From positions 1 to 64,000 of the forward strand of contig NZ_QDDR01000012.1 of assembly GCF_003075525.1 (NCBI RefSeq): DNA of 64,000 nt. Reading direction: 5' to 3'. Numbering within the stretch: the first letter of the stretch is position 1; each line of letters begins with the position of its first letter. Source of the DNA: Pararhodobacter aggregans. GTDB lineage: Bacteria; Pseudomonadota; Alphaproteobacteria; Rhodobacterales; Rhodobacteraceae. The notes beneath the pieces are model-generated. The model searched no databases. It was not told where the DNA came from and worked only from the letters and a program-made list of their open reading frames with translations. The position numbers and the translations under genes were made by a program. Below are positions 10,141 through 18,124 of the stretch, in pieces.

Positions 10141-10156
10141 GTTGTCCGCGGACAAC
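10141..10156. promoter_or_regulatory. parS partition site downstream of repC
   Basis: GTTGTCCGCGGACAAC, a perfect 16-bp palindrome that fits the repABC parS consensus GTT-N4-GC-N4-AAC exactly. It lies 4 bp beyond the repC stop. RepB would bind here for plasmid segregation. An identical copy lies inside the 5' end of repC at 11172-11187. Confidence 0.85.
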
Positions 10157-10160
10157 GAGG

Positions 10161-11237
10161 TTAGACCCGGGCCGGAGTCGCGGACCCGCCAAGCCGTCGG
10201 ATCAACGAATAGGGGTCAAATCCCTCGGAGCGCTTTCCGCTTGTGATGGCTCGGAAATAGGCGCCCGCGCTTCGAACGCGCTCGTGGAACTTGACCACGA
10301 TCCAGACGGCCAAGGCGGCTCGCATCGGATCCAGGGCGGCCACGGCGCTGTCATAGGTTGGCGCGTCTATGCCAACCATCGGCGCCAGAGATCTGGCATG
10401 GGCGATGACGTCGCCTTCGGTTCTGATTTCTCTAAGCGAAAACTCCGCCACCTCGGGGCAGGCACCGACGATCTCGCTTACAGAAATTGCGTCTGCCGGG
10501 TATTTCTTATCAATATGGTCTTCCTTTGACTTATGATGGTGGCGGACATTCTGGCCGTCGCTGGCGGTCAATTCAGTCGTTTCGGCAAGACGCGGCCGAT
10601 GCTCGACATCGTCAATCTGCGTTTCGATAGGCGCCTCGGCAACGGTCTGAAGCATGCCTTGGAGCTCCTCGATCGAGAGCTTCCGGCGCAGCGCCCTCAG
10701 AATTTCGTGTGGTGTTGGGTCGTCGGGGTCTTGTGCAAGGTGATGCGAGGCGAGCGCCCGGATCCGGCACTTGAGATAAGCGATCTGCTCGGCGTTACGC
10801 ACCGTTTCCGCAGCCAGCTGCGCAATCTCCGCCAGCCGTTCGAAGAGGGGGGCAAGATCGAAGCCGAAGCGGAGCGCCGTTCCCTCCGCCGAGTTCGACC
10901 GCATGAACCGTTTGCGATTGGGACTGTCATTGCGCCGGAGCAGCCCGACGTCTGTCAGCAACGCAACATGTCTGCGGATCGTGCGATCAGAAATCCCGTT
11001 CCGGCGGAACGAGAGCGTCGCGTTGGAGGCGAACACCGTGTGATGGGTCCTTTGCGGGGGCAGGCAGGACAGCATTGCGTCGAGGGTCGTGATGACGGGC
11101 GCTTTCAGGCCGAGCAGGGGGGCTGCCTTGCGCAACAGGTCTACCACGATGTGGCGCTCGAGGTGTTTGGTGTTGTCCGCGGACAACATGGAATCGTCCC
11201 GCAGCCTGAGAGCTGCAGAGCTGTGTTGGAAGGCCAT
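10161..11237 (-). CDS. repC: RepC replication initiator of a repABC replicon
   Basis: A 358-residue RepC initiator from the ATG at 11237 (a further in-frame ATG at 11273 would add 12 residues). The N-terminal half has the RepC winged-helix pattern with GLKAPVITTLDAMLSCLP and SNATLSFRRNGISDRTIRRH, and the C-terminus ends in the usual FDPYSLIRRLGG. In repABC plasmids RepC is the only protein essential for replication and acts on an origin inside its own gene. The message is limited by an antisense RNA encoded between repB and repC. A parS copy sits within codons 17-22. Confidence 0.95.
   Translation of the reverse strand: MAFQHSSAALRLRDDSMLSADNTKHLERHIVVDLLRKAAPLLGLKAPVITTLDAMLSCLPPQRTHHTVFASNATLSFRRNGISDRTIRRHVALLTDVGLLRRNDSPNRKRFMRSNSAEGTALRFGFDLAPLFERLAEIAQLAAETVRNAEQIAYLKCRIRALASHHLAQDPDDPTPHEILRALRRKLSIEELQGMLQTVAEAPIETQIDDVEHRPRLAETTELTASDGQNVRHHHKSKEDHIDKKYPADAISVSEIVGACPEVAEFSLREIRTEGDVIAHARSLAPMVGIDAPTYDSAVAALDPMRAALAVWIVVKFHERVRSAGAYFRAITSGKRSEGFDPYSLIRRLGGSATPARV
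10485..10545. other. AT-rich tract inside repC, probable origin of replication
   Basis: A locally AT-rich stretch (around TATTTCTTATCAATATGG) in the central part of repC, in an otherwise GC-rich gene. Origins of repABC plasmids are known to lie in an AT-rich segment within repC. The exact boundaries are inferred. Confidence 0.4.
11172..11187. promoter_or_regulatory. parS partition site within the 5' part of repC
   Basis: GTTGTCCGCGGACAAC, identical to the copy at 10141-10156 and a perfect match to the repABC parS palindrome. Having parS inside repC is uncommon but recorded among repABC replicons. RepB binding here could also affect repC transcription. Confidence 0.8.
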
Positions 11238-11330
11238 GATGTCTTCACGGCAGCTGGACTGAAAATGCCCCATCCGGCCCGTGACTCATCAAAAAAGTCA
11301 CGAATTACCGATCAACCGAATCGGTTGCTG

Positions 11331-11418
11331 TTGACTGAGCGGGAGAAGCTGGTAGATCTGAAAGTGCAAAGAACAGATCGGGCTCTCCGGGGGAAACCTT
11401 GGGGGGCTCTTTCGTTTT
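11331..11418 (+). ncRNA. Antisense ctRNA (inc RNA) between repB and repC, with promoter
   Basis: TTGACT at 11331-11336 and TAGATC at 11353-11358 (16-bp spacing) form a plus-strand promoter opposite to repABC. RNA starting near 11365 would be about 53 nt and end in a 13-bp hairpin (11380-11392 with 11397-11409) closed by a GAAA tetraloop and followed by TTTCGTTTT. Five of the pairs are G-U wobbles, so the hairpin is stable only in the plus-strand RNA. Position, size and shape match the counter-transcribed RNAs of repABC plasmids, which pair with the repB-repC leader and shut down RepC synthesis. Confidence 0.8.
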
Positions 11419-11426
11419 CTAGCTGC

Positions 11427-12422
11427 TTATCGTGCTCCCTTGTTGGTTGAGGTTCCTTGCGAAGCCTGAGCCGCCTGCCACTCGGCATAGAGTTTGCGAA
11501 GCGCTTCATCGGCATTGGCGCGCAGCCATTCGGCGAATTCTGGTGCAGCCGCCTTTGGCAGTTTCAGAGTGAGCCCCCGCGCGCTATCGATCAGTTCGCC
11601 GAAGGCTGTCCCGTCTTCGAGCGTCAAGGGCCGTGCCGTTGCTGACACTACCGACTCGCGTTCTGGCCTCGTCGCCGCGCTGGCCGCCGCGCTGAGCCGT
11701 GCAAATCGGTCGTCGGATTTCTCGATCGCAGAGAGGCCCGCCTGTTCCGCAAGGGCGATCAGATCGAGGTCATTGAGGCGGCTGACGTCAGCCAGCTCCT
11801 CCCACCGCCGCCGCCCGATACCGTGGGCCGAGCCGACCAGCTGAATGATCGCCGGAGGGATCGTGCGGGCGACCTTGTTCATCCGGGACAGCATCGCCTT
11901 GTCGATGGCCAACGCGTCCTGGATCACCCCATTCTCATAGCCGACATCCGCGAGCTCAGCCGCGAACAGCGCCTTCTCGATGAAGCTGGGATCCAGCCGT
12001 TCGGCGTTCTCCTGACCCTGCGCGAGAATGGCCTCCTGGTCGGAGAGCGACCTGACAAGGGCCTTGGCGGGGCGGCCGAGCATTCTGAGCGCATGAAGTC
12101 TGCGGCGGCCATAGACGATGCGGTAATAGCCGGGCCGATCGGCAATCGGGCGGACCATAATGGGCACTTGCTGGCCGTGAGCCCGAATGCTCTCGGCCAG
12201 TTGGGCAACGTCCTCGTCGGTGATCCGCAAACGGTCCTTGGGACCGTCGTCGTCGATCATCTCAGGAACGATCTCACGCACTGCGTTCGTCGACAGATCC
12301 TTCAGGGTAGACCTGATGCCGCTCATCGCGCCGGTGTTCGGAAACCGCTGCGGGGTCTCGCTTGCGGGCCCAGCAGGCTCTTGCGGAGGGGGAGGGGGCT
12401 GGAAAATGTTGCGACGGACCAT
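11427..12422 (-). CDS. repB: RepB, ParB-type partition protein
   Basis: A 331-residue ParB-family protein. The N-terminal ParB/Sulfiredoxin-like domain (about 55-140) carries IRAHGQQVPIMVRP and YRIVYGRRRLHALR, followed by a helix-turn-helix region (ELADVGYENGVIQDALAIDK). It binds parS and works with RepA to segregate the plasmid. The ATG at 12422 overlaps the repA stop as TGATG, so that start is preferred over the frame extension to 12443. About 190 bp, holding the ctRNA, separate it from repC. Confidence 0.95.
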   Translation of the reverse strand: MVRRNIFQPPPPPQEPAGPASETPQRFPNTGAMSGIRSTLKDLSTNAVREIVPEMIDDDGPKDRLRITDEDVAQLAESIRAHGQQVPIMVRPIADRPGYYRIVYGRRRLHALRMLGRPAKALVRSLSDQEAILAQGQENAERLDPSFIEKALFAAELADVGYENGVIQDALAIDKAMLSRMNKVARTIPPAIIQLVGSAHGIGRRRWEELADVSRLNDLDLIALAEQAGLSAIEKSDDRFARLSAAASAATRPERESVVSATARPLTLEDGTAFGELIDSARGLTLKLPKAAAPEFAEWLRANADEALRKLYAEWQAAQASQGTSTNKGAR

Positions 12423-13615
12423 CAGCCGGACTCCCGACCCCAAGCTTGCTGGATCGTCTTCTCGAACTCGTCCGCGACGCCGTTAATACTCTCCAGAATC
12501 CGGTCGAGGGTCTTTTTCACCACTTGCGAGGGGTCCAATTCATAGATGGTCTGCTGCGTCATGCCGGCGTCCGAGATCGCGGTGGACTTCAGCATCGCCG
12601 TGTTCAGCACCTGGTCCAGCAGGATAGAGCGAAGGAAGCCGGCCATCTGCGACTGGGGCACGTCCGTCGGCTCGTAGCGTGAGATCAGGAATTTCAGGAA
12701 TGCCCAATCGATTGGGCCGGTTGCCTCTTCCAGTGTTCGCACGGTCTCCCCGGCCATTTCCAGAAATTGCGCCATCGACGCGACGTCCAGCATGCTGGGA
12801 ATGACGGTAATCAGCAGGCCGGTCGAGGCCAGCAAGGCGGTCATGGTCGTGAAGCCCAGCTGGGGCGGGCAATCGATGATGACCAGGTCGTAATTCGCCT
12901 CGATCTCGTCAAGCGCGATGACCAGACGCTGGGTAAACGACGGTTCGATACGGTGCTGAAGCGCGTAGGCGGTTTCGGTCTCGTACTCGGAAAGCATGAG
13001 GCCGGCCGGCGCGAGATCCAGATTGTGGAAATAGGTCTTCCGGATCACCTGGCTCAGGGGCAGCGGGTCTTCATACCGCAGCGCGTCATAGATCGTACCG
13101 CCTTCGACGAACTCGATCTCGGGGCGGTATCCGAACATTGTGGTCAGGCTCGCCTGCGGGTCCATGTCGATTGCAAGCACCCGGTAGCCGCGCAGCGCAT
13201 AGCGTTGTGCCAGATGCACAGCGGTCGTCGTCTTGCTGGAACCACCTTTGAAGTTGACGATGGAGATGACCTGCAAGGCATCACCGTCGCGTCGGCCCGG
13301 CAGATACGCGTCGCCATTGCGGCCGGTACGGGCCATGACATGACGGATCTGATAGATCTCCTCGGCGGAGTACATGCGACGTCCGCGAGCGTCGGTCTCG
13401 ACCTCGGGGAAATCGCCCTCCTGATGCCGTGTCCGCATGTTCGACAAGCTGATCCCGGTCAGTTCGGAGACCTCGGCAGGATGAAACTTTCTGAGCGTCT
13501 TGCGGCTTTCCGGGCGAAAGCTGTTCCGCATATGGTCATTGAGTGCACTCGACAGTCTCGAGGCATTTGCCGAGATCACCGCAGCGATAGACTGAGAGTT
13601 CACTATCTGGTTCAT
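12422..13615 (-). CDS. repA: RepA, ParA-type partition ATPase and autorepressor
   Basis: A 397-residue ParA-family protein of repABC type: an N-terminal DNA-binding region (about 40-95, with LTGISLSNMRTRHQEGDFP) and a deviant Walker A box KGGSSKTT at 123-130. Downstream are IDMDPQASLT and VIIDCPPQLGF (Walker A' and B). RepA drives plasmid partition and represses the repABC promoter. It is first in the repA-repB-repC operon, with a TGATG junction to repB. Confidence 0.96.
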   Translation of the reverse strand: MNQIVNSQSIAAVISANASRLSSALNDHMRNSFRPESRKTLRKFHPAEVSELTGISLSNMRTRHQEGDFPEVETDARGRRMYSAEEIYQIRHVMARTGRNGDAYLPGRRDGDALQVISIVNFKGGSSKTTTAVHLAQRYALRGYRVLAIDMDPQASLTTMFGYRPEIEFVEGGTIYDALRYEDPLPLSQVIRKTYFHNLDLAPAGLMLSEYETETAYALQHRIEPSFTQRLVIALDEIEANYDLVIIDCPPQLGFTTMTALLASTGLLITVIPSMLDVASMAQFLEMAGETVRTLEEATGPIDWAFLKFLISRYEPTDVPQSQMAGFLRSILLDQVLNTAMLKSTAISDAGMTQQTIYELDPSQVVKKTLDRILESINGVADEFEKTIQQAWGRESG

Positions 13616-14125
13616 CGCGTGTCACTGCCCATGGCCTCTTGCTGGGCCGTTCTTGTTTCGACGCCAAAATGCAAAAAGTGCGCAATCTAGCGACAAGAGC
13701 GGTGATGCCACGCAACTTGTCCCCAAGCAACACTTTTTTGGCAGTCTTGTTACCCGGCGGCAAGTCGACGGTCGCGTCGGCTCTCGGCGTCATGGGGTAA
13801 GGGTATGAAAAGACAACGTATCACACGCCCTGCGTGTCGGCGAGCAAGATGTAGTGTTTCCTTCGGGATAACCACCTACCAGATGATCGACCTCTGGTGC
13901 TGTCCGGGAATCGCCCGCGACGGGGCATGGTGGAGGAGCCAGATTCGCTGGCCGCGCCTGCTGAGCATCCGGGGCTGTGCGCTCGGCGTGGCGTCTGGGC
14001 GCTGATGAACTGTCGCCGCAAAGGGGGCACAGTTGTAAAGAGACGCTGACACAGGCTGCACAGCCTACGGCCGACAAGAACCGTGTGAACCTTCCCTCGT
14101 GTCGAATGTTTGCGGGGTGGCGCTG
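13616..14125. other. repA upstream region, no gene recognised
   Basis: About 510 bp between repA and the serine recombinase gene, both on the minus strand. The first 200 bp contain AT-rich runs suited to the repABC promoter. ACACGC-CCT-GCGTGT at 13823-13837 is a 6-bp inverted repeat that could be a RepA operator, though it is about 210 bp upstream. The small open frames here have no recognisable product. Confidence 0.45.
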
Positions 14126-15010
14126 CTACCTAAGCAGACCCAGCCGCTCGGCCCGTTCCAGCAGCATCCTTACGGATGACGGCTGCCAGCTTGTCCGTCC
14201 GCGCGGCGTGCGCTCGCGCATCGCTTCCAGCCGGGCGCAGATCGCTTGCAGCGTGATGTCGGGGTCTGCGCCCCTGATGGCGGCGACGATGGCGGGCAGT
14301 CGGTCATCGGTTTCGCGGCGCCCGGCACGGCCCAGCACGGTTTCGGGCAGGAAGCCGTGGCGGACATAGGCATTCACGGCGCGCAGGAGCCGGCTTTGCG
14401 TCCATTGTCGCTCGCGGGGCAGGGGGCCGTTGACGATGCGCAGCACGTCCTCCCAGGCCATAGCGGGGCGCAGGCGGCGGACATGGGGAACCCAGTCCTG
14501 CGCCGTCTGGTTCAGGCGCTCCATATAGCCGTCCTGCCGCGCCAGCCGCACCTTGCGCAGGGCTGCCGGATCACGGGCGCGCAGGCCCGGATTGCCGCCG
14601 ATCCGGCCCTTCGTGCGGGCACTTGCCAGCCCCGCCTTGGTGCGTTCGCGGATCAGGGCGCGCTCGAACTCGGCTGCGGCGCCCAGCACTTGCAGAGTGA
14701 ACTTGCCCTGCGGCGAGGACGTGTCGATGGGATCGGTCAGCGAGCGGAAGAAGGCGCCCTTGGCCTCCAGCCGTTCGATCACCTCCAGCAGATGCGACAG
14801 AGACCGCGCCAGACGGTCGATGCGCACGACGACCAGCGTGTCGCCCTTGCCGATCCGCTCCAGCACACGGGCCAGCACCGGCCGGGCGCGGTTGCCGCCC
14901 GAGGCTTGTTCCTCATGGATCTCGGCGCAGCCTGCGGAGTTCAGGGCCTGCGACTGGGGCAGGGGGGTCTGATCCTCGGTCGAGACGCGCGCATAGCCGA
15001 TCAGGGACAT
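14126..15010 (-). CDS. Serine recombinase (resolvase/invertase family)
   Basis: A 294-residue site-specific recombinase. The N-terminal catalytic domain has IGYARVSTEDQ with the nucleophilic serine, VVVRIDRLARSLSHL with the catalytic arginines, and ERALIRERTKAGLASAR leading into the long E helix. The C-terminal third is about 100 residues longer than Tn3 or gamma-delta resolvases and ends in a likely DNA-binding segment (SWQPSSVRMLLERAERLG). Next to repA it may resolve plasmid multimers, or be left from a transposon; no transposase is visible. The ATG at 15010 is used, and a TTG lies one codon upstream. Confidence 0.9.
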   Translation of the reverse strand: MSLIGYARVSTEDQTPLPQSQALNSAGCAEIHEEQASGGNRARPVLARVLERIGKGDTLVVVRIDRLARSLSHLLEVIERLEAKGAFFRSLTDPIDTSSPQGKFTLQVLGAAAEFERALIRERTKAGLASARTKGRIGGNPGLRARDPAALRKVRLARQDGYMERLNQTAQDWVPHVRRLRPAMAWEDVLRIVNGPLPRERQWTQSRLLRAVNAYVRHGFLPETVLGRAGRRETDDRLPAIVAAIRGADPDITLQAICARLEAMRERTPRGRTSWQPSSVRMLLERAERLGLLR

Positions 15011-15220
15011 CAAAACAGGCCGTTTGCAATTTTATCTCTTGCTAATAAACGACCGATTGAAAATGGGTGCAAGGGGCCTCTCTGTGGTGCGGTTCAGCGA
15101 AAATCCCTTGGTTTCCATGCGCTGACCGAGATCACAGAGCCCAGCCGGAAAACGTCAGGAGCACTCTCTATAGACAGGGCCAGAGCATCCGTGGCGGGCT
15201 CCCGGGTAAGGTGCAAAAGG

Positions 15221-15241
15221 GCCATATTTTGCAGATATGGC
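15221..15241. repeat. 7-bp inverted repeat upstream of the recombinase gene
   Basis: GCCATAT at 15221-15227 and ATATGGC at 15235-15241 with a 7-bp spacer. It could be one half of a recombinase binding site, or a regulatory palindrome. Confidence 0.4.
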
Positions 15242-15275
15242 GTATCAAGCCTATTGGCTAAATGAAAAGTTTTAT

Positions 15276-15310
15276 GCCCCTGTGGCGAGTGCGAAGACAG
15301 CCACAGGGGC
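15276..15310. repeat. 11-bp perfect inverted repeat (hairpin)
   Basis: GCCCCTGTGGC at 15276-15286 and GCCACAGGGGC at 15300-15310 around a 13-nt loop. On the minus strand the right-hand side is followed by an A/T-rich stretch, so it may act as a terminator there; alternatively it is part of a recombination site. Confidence 0.5.
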
Positions 15311-15526
15311 CGGAGGGATATCTGTGGTTCCCGTCCAGTCCGAGGGATATGAACCCCGCACCTCGCCAGCGGCACAGCCTCTTCTTGATCGCGGCTTCCA
15401 TTCCACCGGAACCGGCGATCCGTGCCGATCGGCGACAGTGCCGCTGCCGTGGAAGGGTCACGGCGACCTCTGGTCCAGGGCGAAATAACCGATAAGATAG
15501 CAGAATGACTTATTAAGGAGATCCCG

Positions 15527-16627
15527 ATGCAGACCTTTGCCGCGGTGTTCCGTGATCCGACCGTCCCGGCCGCAATCGAGCCTGTCACGCTGGATGATCC
15601 GGCCGCGGGCGAGGTCAGGGTCCGCCTTTCGGGCTGTGGCCTGTGCCATACGGATTTCCTGGCCGCCAGCGGCGCGCTGCCCTTTCCCCTGCCGGCGGTG
15701 CTGGGCCATGAGGGGGCGGGTGTGGTCGAGGCCGTCGGTCCCGGCGGCGATTCCGCGCTGATCGGCCGCTCGGTGGTCCTGTCCTTTCGCAGCTGCGGCA
15801 CCTGCCCTCGATGCCGGGCCGCGCAATCGCCCTATTGCGACGACAAGCGCGCGCTGAACTTCTCGGGCCGCCGCCCGGATGGCACGAGCCCGTTCCGCGA
15901 CCGCGAGGGCCAGCCTCTCGGTGCCTGCTTCTTCGGCCAGTCGAGCCTCGCCCGGCATGCCAATGTCCCACTTCGCAACCTTGTCGAGGTGCCGCCGCGG
16001 GACGACCTCTGGATGCTCGGCGCCTTGGGATGCGGGTTGCAGACCGGCGCCGGCGCGGTGTTGAACGTGCTCAAGCCCGAGGTCGGCGCCTCGGTCGTCA
16101 TCCTCGGTCTGGGCGCGGTGGGCATGGCGGCGCTGATGGCGGCCAAGGCCTCGGGCGCCGATCCGATCATCGCCGTCGACCGCTCGCCCGAGCGGCTGGA
16201 GCTGGCCCGCGATTTCGGGGCGACCCACGCGCTGCTGGCGGCGGGCGCGGATGTCGCGGGCCAGATCCACCAGATCACCGGCGGCGGCGCGGCCTATGCG
16301 GTGGAATGCGCGGGCAGCCCGGTGACGGCGGCTCTGGCGCTGGATGCGCTGGCGATGCTGGGCAAGGCCGCGATCTGCGGCGCGGCTGCGGGGCAGGGGC
16401 CTTTGATGCTCGATCCGCAAAAACTGCTCTACGGCCGCAGTTTGCGCGGTGTGGTGCAGGGGGACAGCGAGCCTTCGGTCTTCATCCCGCATCTGTTGCG
16501 GCTGCAAGCGGCGGGATTGTTCCCCTTCGAGCGGCTGGTGACGGGCTTTGATTTCGACGACATCGGCGCCGCGCTGGCCGCCGCCAGGGAAGGGCGCGCG
16601 GTGAAGGCCGTGGCGCGCATGGCATGA
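15527..16627 (+). CDS. Zinc-dependent alcohol dehydrogenase, benzyl-alcohol (XylB/AdhC)-like
   Basis: A 366-residue medium-chain dehydrogenase/reductase that oxidises an alcohol to an aldehyde with NAD. Catalytic zinc ligands are C40 and H61-E62 (LCHTDF, LGHEGAG). The structural zinc cysteines are C90, C93, C96 and C104, and the Rossmann motif is VILGLGAVGMAAL. Overall pattern and length resemble aryl/benzyl alcohol dehydrogenases. AAGGAG precedes the ATG by a good distance. It opens cluster A and overlaps the next gene by four bases (ATGA), so it is coupled to a glutathione transferase. The substrate is unknown. Confidence 0.88.
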   Translation: MQTFAAVFRDPTVPAAIEPVTLDDPAAGEVRVRLSGCGLCHTDFLAASGALPFPLPAVLGHEGAGVVEAVGPGGDSALIGRSVVLSFRSCGTCPRCRAAQSPYCDDKRALNFSGRRPDGTSPFRDREGQPLGACFFGQSSLARHANVPLRNLVEVPPRDDLWMLGALGCGLQTGAGAVLNVLKPEVGASVVILGLGAVGMAALMAAKASGADPIIAVDRSPERLELARDFGATHALLAAGADVAGQIHQITGGGAAYAVECAGSPVTAALALDALAMLGKAAICGAAAGQGPLMLDPQKLLYGRSLRGVVQGDSEPSVFIPHLLRLQAAGLFPFERLVTGFDFDDIGAALAAAREGRAVKAVARMA

Positions 16628-17226
16628 TCCTCTACAGCCATCCCTTTTCCGGCAACGGCTGGAAAGTCCGCCTGTTCCTGTCGCTGATCGGGCAGGCCTG
16701 CGAGATCCGCGCCGTCGACATGTCGGGCGGCGAGAACCGCAGCCCCGGCTTCCTCGCCCTCAATCCGCGCGGGCAGGTGCCGGTGCTGGTGCTGCCCGAG
16801 GGGGTGCTGTGGGACAGTCAGGCGATTCTCGTCTACCTCGCCGATCGCTATGCGCCGGATTGGGCGGGGCACGACGGCTTCCAGCGCGCCGCGGTGGCGC
16901 AATGGCTGTCCTTCGCCGCGAAAGAGGTGGCGACCGGCCTGCAGGCACTGCGGCTGCACCGGCTGATGGGCCGACCGCTGGATGTGCCGGCGGCGACGGC
17001 TACGGCCGAGGCGTCGCTGGCCGTGCTCGAGGGTTGGCTTGCAACCCGTGACTGGCTGGTCGGCGACGTCCCGACCCTCGCCGATGTTGCAGTCTACCCC
17101 TATGTCTCGCTGGCGGGCGAGGCGGGGGCGGGCGAGGCGGGCCTGTCGCTGGATGCGACGCCCGCGATCCGCCGCTGGATCGGCCGGATCGAGGCGCTGC
17201 CGGGCTACCGTCCGCTGGCGGGTTAA
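16624..17226 (+). CDS. Glutathione S-transferase family protein
   Basis: A 200-residue GST with an N-terminal thioredoxin-like domain (YSHPFSGNGWKVRLFL, cis-proline in NPRGQVPVLVLPEG, glutathione-contact DSQAIL) and an all-helical C-terminal domain after residue 85. It could conjugate, isomerise or cleave a glutathione adduct. It is translationally coupled to the alcohol dehydrogenase (ATGA). The stop codon overlaps that of the convergent alpha/beta hydrolase, leaving no room for a terminator between them. Confidence 0.85.
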   Translation: MILYSHPFSGNGWKVRLFLSLIGQACEIRAVDMSGGENRSPGFLALNPRGQVPVLVLPEGVLWDSQAILVYLADRYAPDWAGHDGFQRAAVAQWLSFAAKEVATGLQALRLHRLMGRPLDVPAATATAEASLAVLEGWLATRDWLVGDVPTLADVAVYPYVSLAGEAGAGEAGLSLDATPAIRRWIGRIEALPGYRPLAG

Positions 17227-18020
17227 AGGAGGCCGATGCGCCGCGCCCAGTCGCCCATCGCCGCCGCCGCCTCGGCCGGACGCTCGACCGGCATCGCGTG
17301 GCTCGCCCCCTCGATCGCCCTCGCGGTGACACGCGGGCCGAGTTCCTCTGCGATCTCGGCCTCGGTGCCTGCCGGGCGGAACGGGTCCTGCGCCCCGCGC
17401 AGATCGAGGATCGGCGCGATCCCGGCCGGGCGCCAATCCTCGGGCCGGGTCGCGGCGCGGGCTTTGCGCTGCATCTCGACCACCGCGGGATGCCAGCCGG
17501 TCAGCCACTCGGCCGGATCGTTGCCCTCGGCGAAGAAGGCCAGTTTCAAGGCGGCCAGCCGGTCAGCCTCCGATGTGGCCGGATCGTTGATCTCGGTGAT
17601 CGCGCGGCTGAGTTCTGGCGGCCAGGCCTTGGCCCCGGCGGCCAGAAACACCACGCCGGACACGAAGTCCGGATGATCCTGCGCCACGCAGCGCGCGATC
17701 CAGGCGCCATAGGCATGACCGGCGACGATGGCCCGGCCGCCCTCGGCCCGGATGATATCCGCCAGATCCCCGGCGAGGTCGTGGAAGGTCACCCCCTCCA
17801 TCGGCCCGACCGAGGGGGCGATGCCCCGCGGCTCGGGGCGCAACACGCGGAAACCCTGCTGCACCAAACCAGCCGCAAGCGGCGCCATCTCGGCCCCGCA
17901 GCGGCCGGTCGAGGCGATCAGCACCACCAGCGGCCCCGTGCCATCGGCCCGGTAGCCAAGCTGGCGCGGACCCAGATCCAACACAGTGGGTTCATCGGTG
18001 ACGGGCGGGAATTCTGGCAT
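17223..18020 (-). CDS. Alpha/beta-hydrolase-fold protein with altered nucleophile motif
   Basis: A 265-residue alpha/beta-hydrolase fold. The strand-turn-helix nucleophile elbow, normally GxSxG, reads GHAYG at 101-105, so the nucleophile position is alanine 103. The acid (LRGAQDPF) and histidine (GASHAMP) positions are still present. A GHA(F/Y)G elbow occurs in a subgroup of uncharacterised hydrolase-fold proteins, so this may be a lyase, a binding protein or another non-esterase. The start at 18020 is chosen over 18068 because the longer frame enters the operator palindrome at 18070. It is divergent from the crotonase gene. Confidence 0.75.
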   Translation of the reverse strand: MPEFPPVTDEPTVLDLGPRQLGYRADGTGPLVVLIASTGRCGAEMAPLAAGLVQQGFRVLRPEPRGIAPSVGPMEGVTFHDLAGDLADIIRAEGGRAIVAGHAYGAWIARCVAQDHPDFVSGVVFLAAGAKAWPPELSRAITEINDPATSEADRLAALKLAFFAEGNDPAEWLTGWHPAVVEMQRKARAATRPEDWRPAGIAPILDLRGAQDPFRPAGTEAEIAEELGPRVTARAIEGASHAMPVERPAEAAAAMGDWARRIGLL

Positions 18021-18069
18021 GGGTTGAAGAACTTCGCAGGTGGTTGACTTCGCTCGAGCGCCTATCATA

Positions 18070-18088
18070 CATAAAACTATCTTTTATG
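18070..18088. promoter_or_regulatory. Cluster A operator motif, site 1
   Basis: CATAAAA-CTATC-TTTTATG, a perfect 7-bp inverted repeat with a 5-bp centre, in the divergent region between the alpha/beta hydrolase and the crotonase gene. Related sites occur at 19651, 22198 and 29681. It is a candidate binding site for the UTRA GntR regulator encoded at 22248. Confidence 0.65.
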
Positions 18089-18124
18089 CAATTGGCCGCG
18101 CCGAGGCGGCAATCCGGGGGATTC

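Larger units (their letters stand above)
15011..15526. other. Non-coding stretch between the recombinase and the catabolic cluster
   Basis: About 516 bp without a recognisable gene. It contains two hairpin-forming repeats, 15221-15241 and 15276-15310. Small open frames on both strands from 15237 to 15500 match nothing I know. The segment separates the replicon module from the catabolic genes and could hold the recombinase's resolution site. Confidence 0.45.

Noticed and set aside
9697-10155. A 152-codon minus-strand frame between fic and repC
   Set aside because: It overlaps the 3' end of fic, contains the parS palindrome in its first codons, and has no recognisable family or ribosome site.
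14020-14060. GGGGGCAC sequence that might be a Tn3-family inverted repeat end
   Set aside because: Beyond the first few bases it does not match Tn3 or Tn21 ends, and no transposase or second end was seen.
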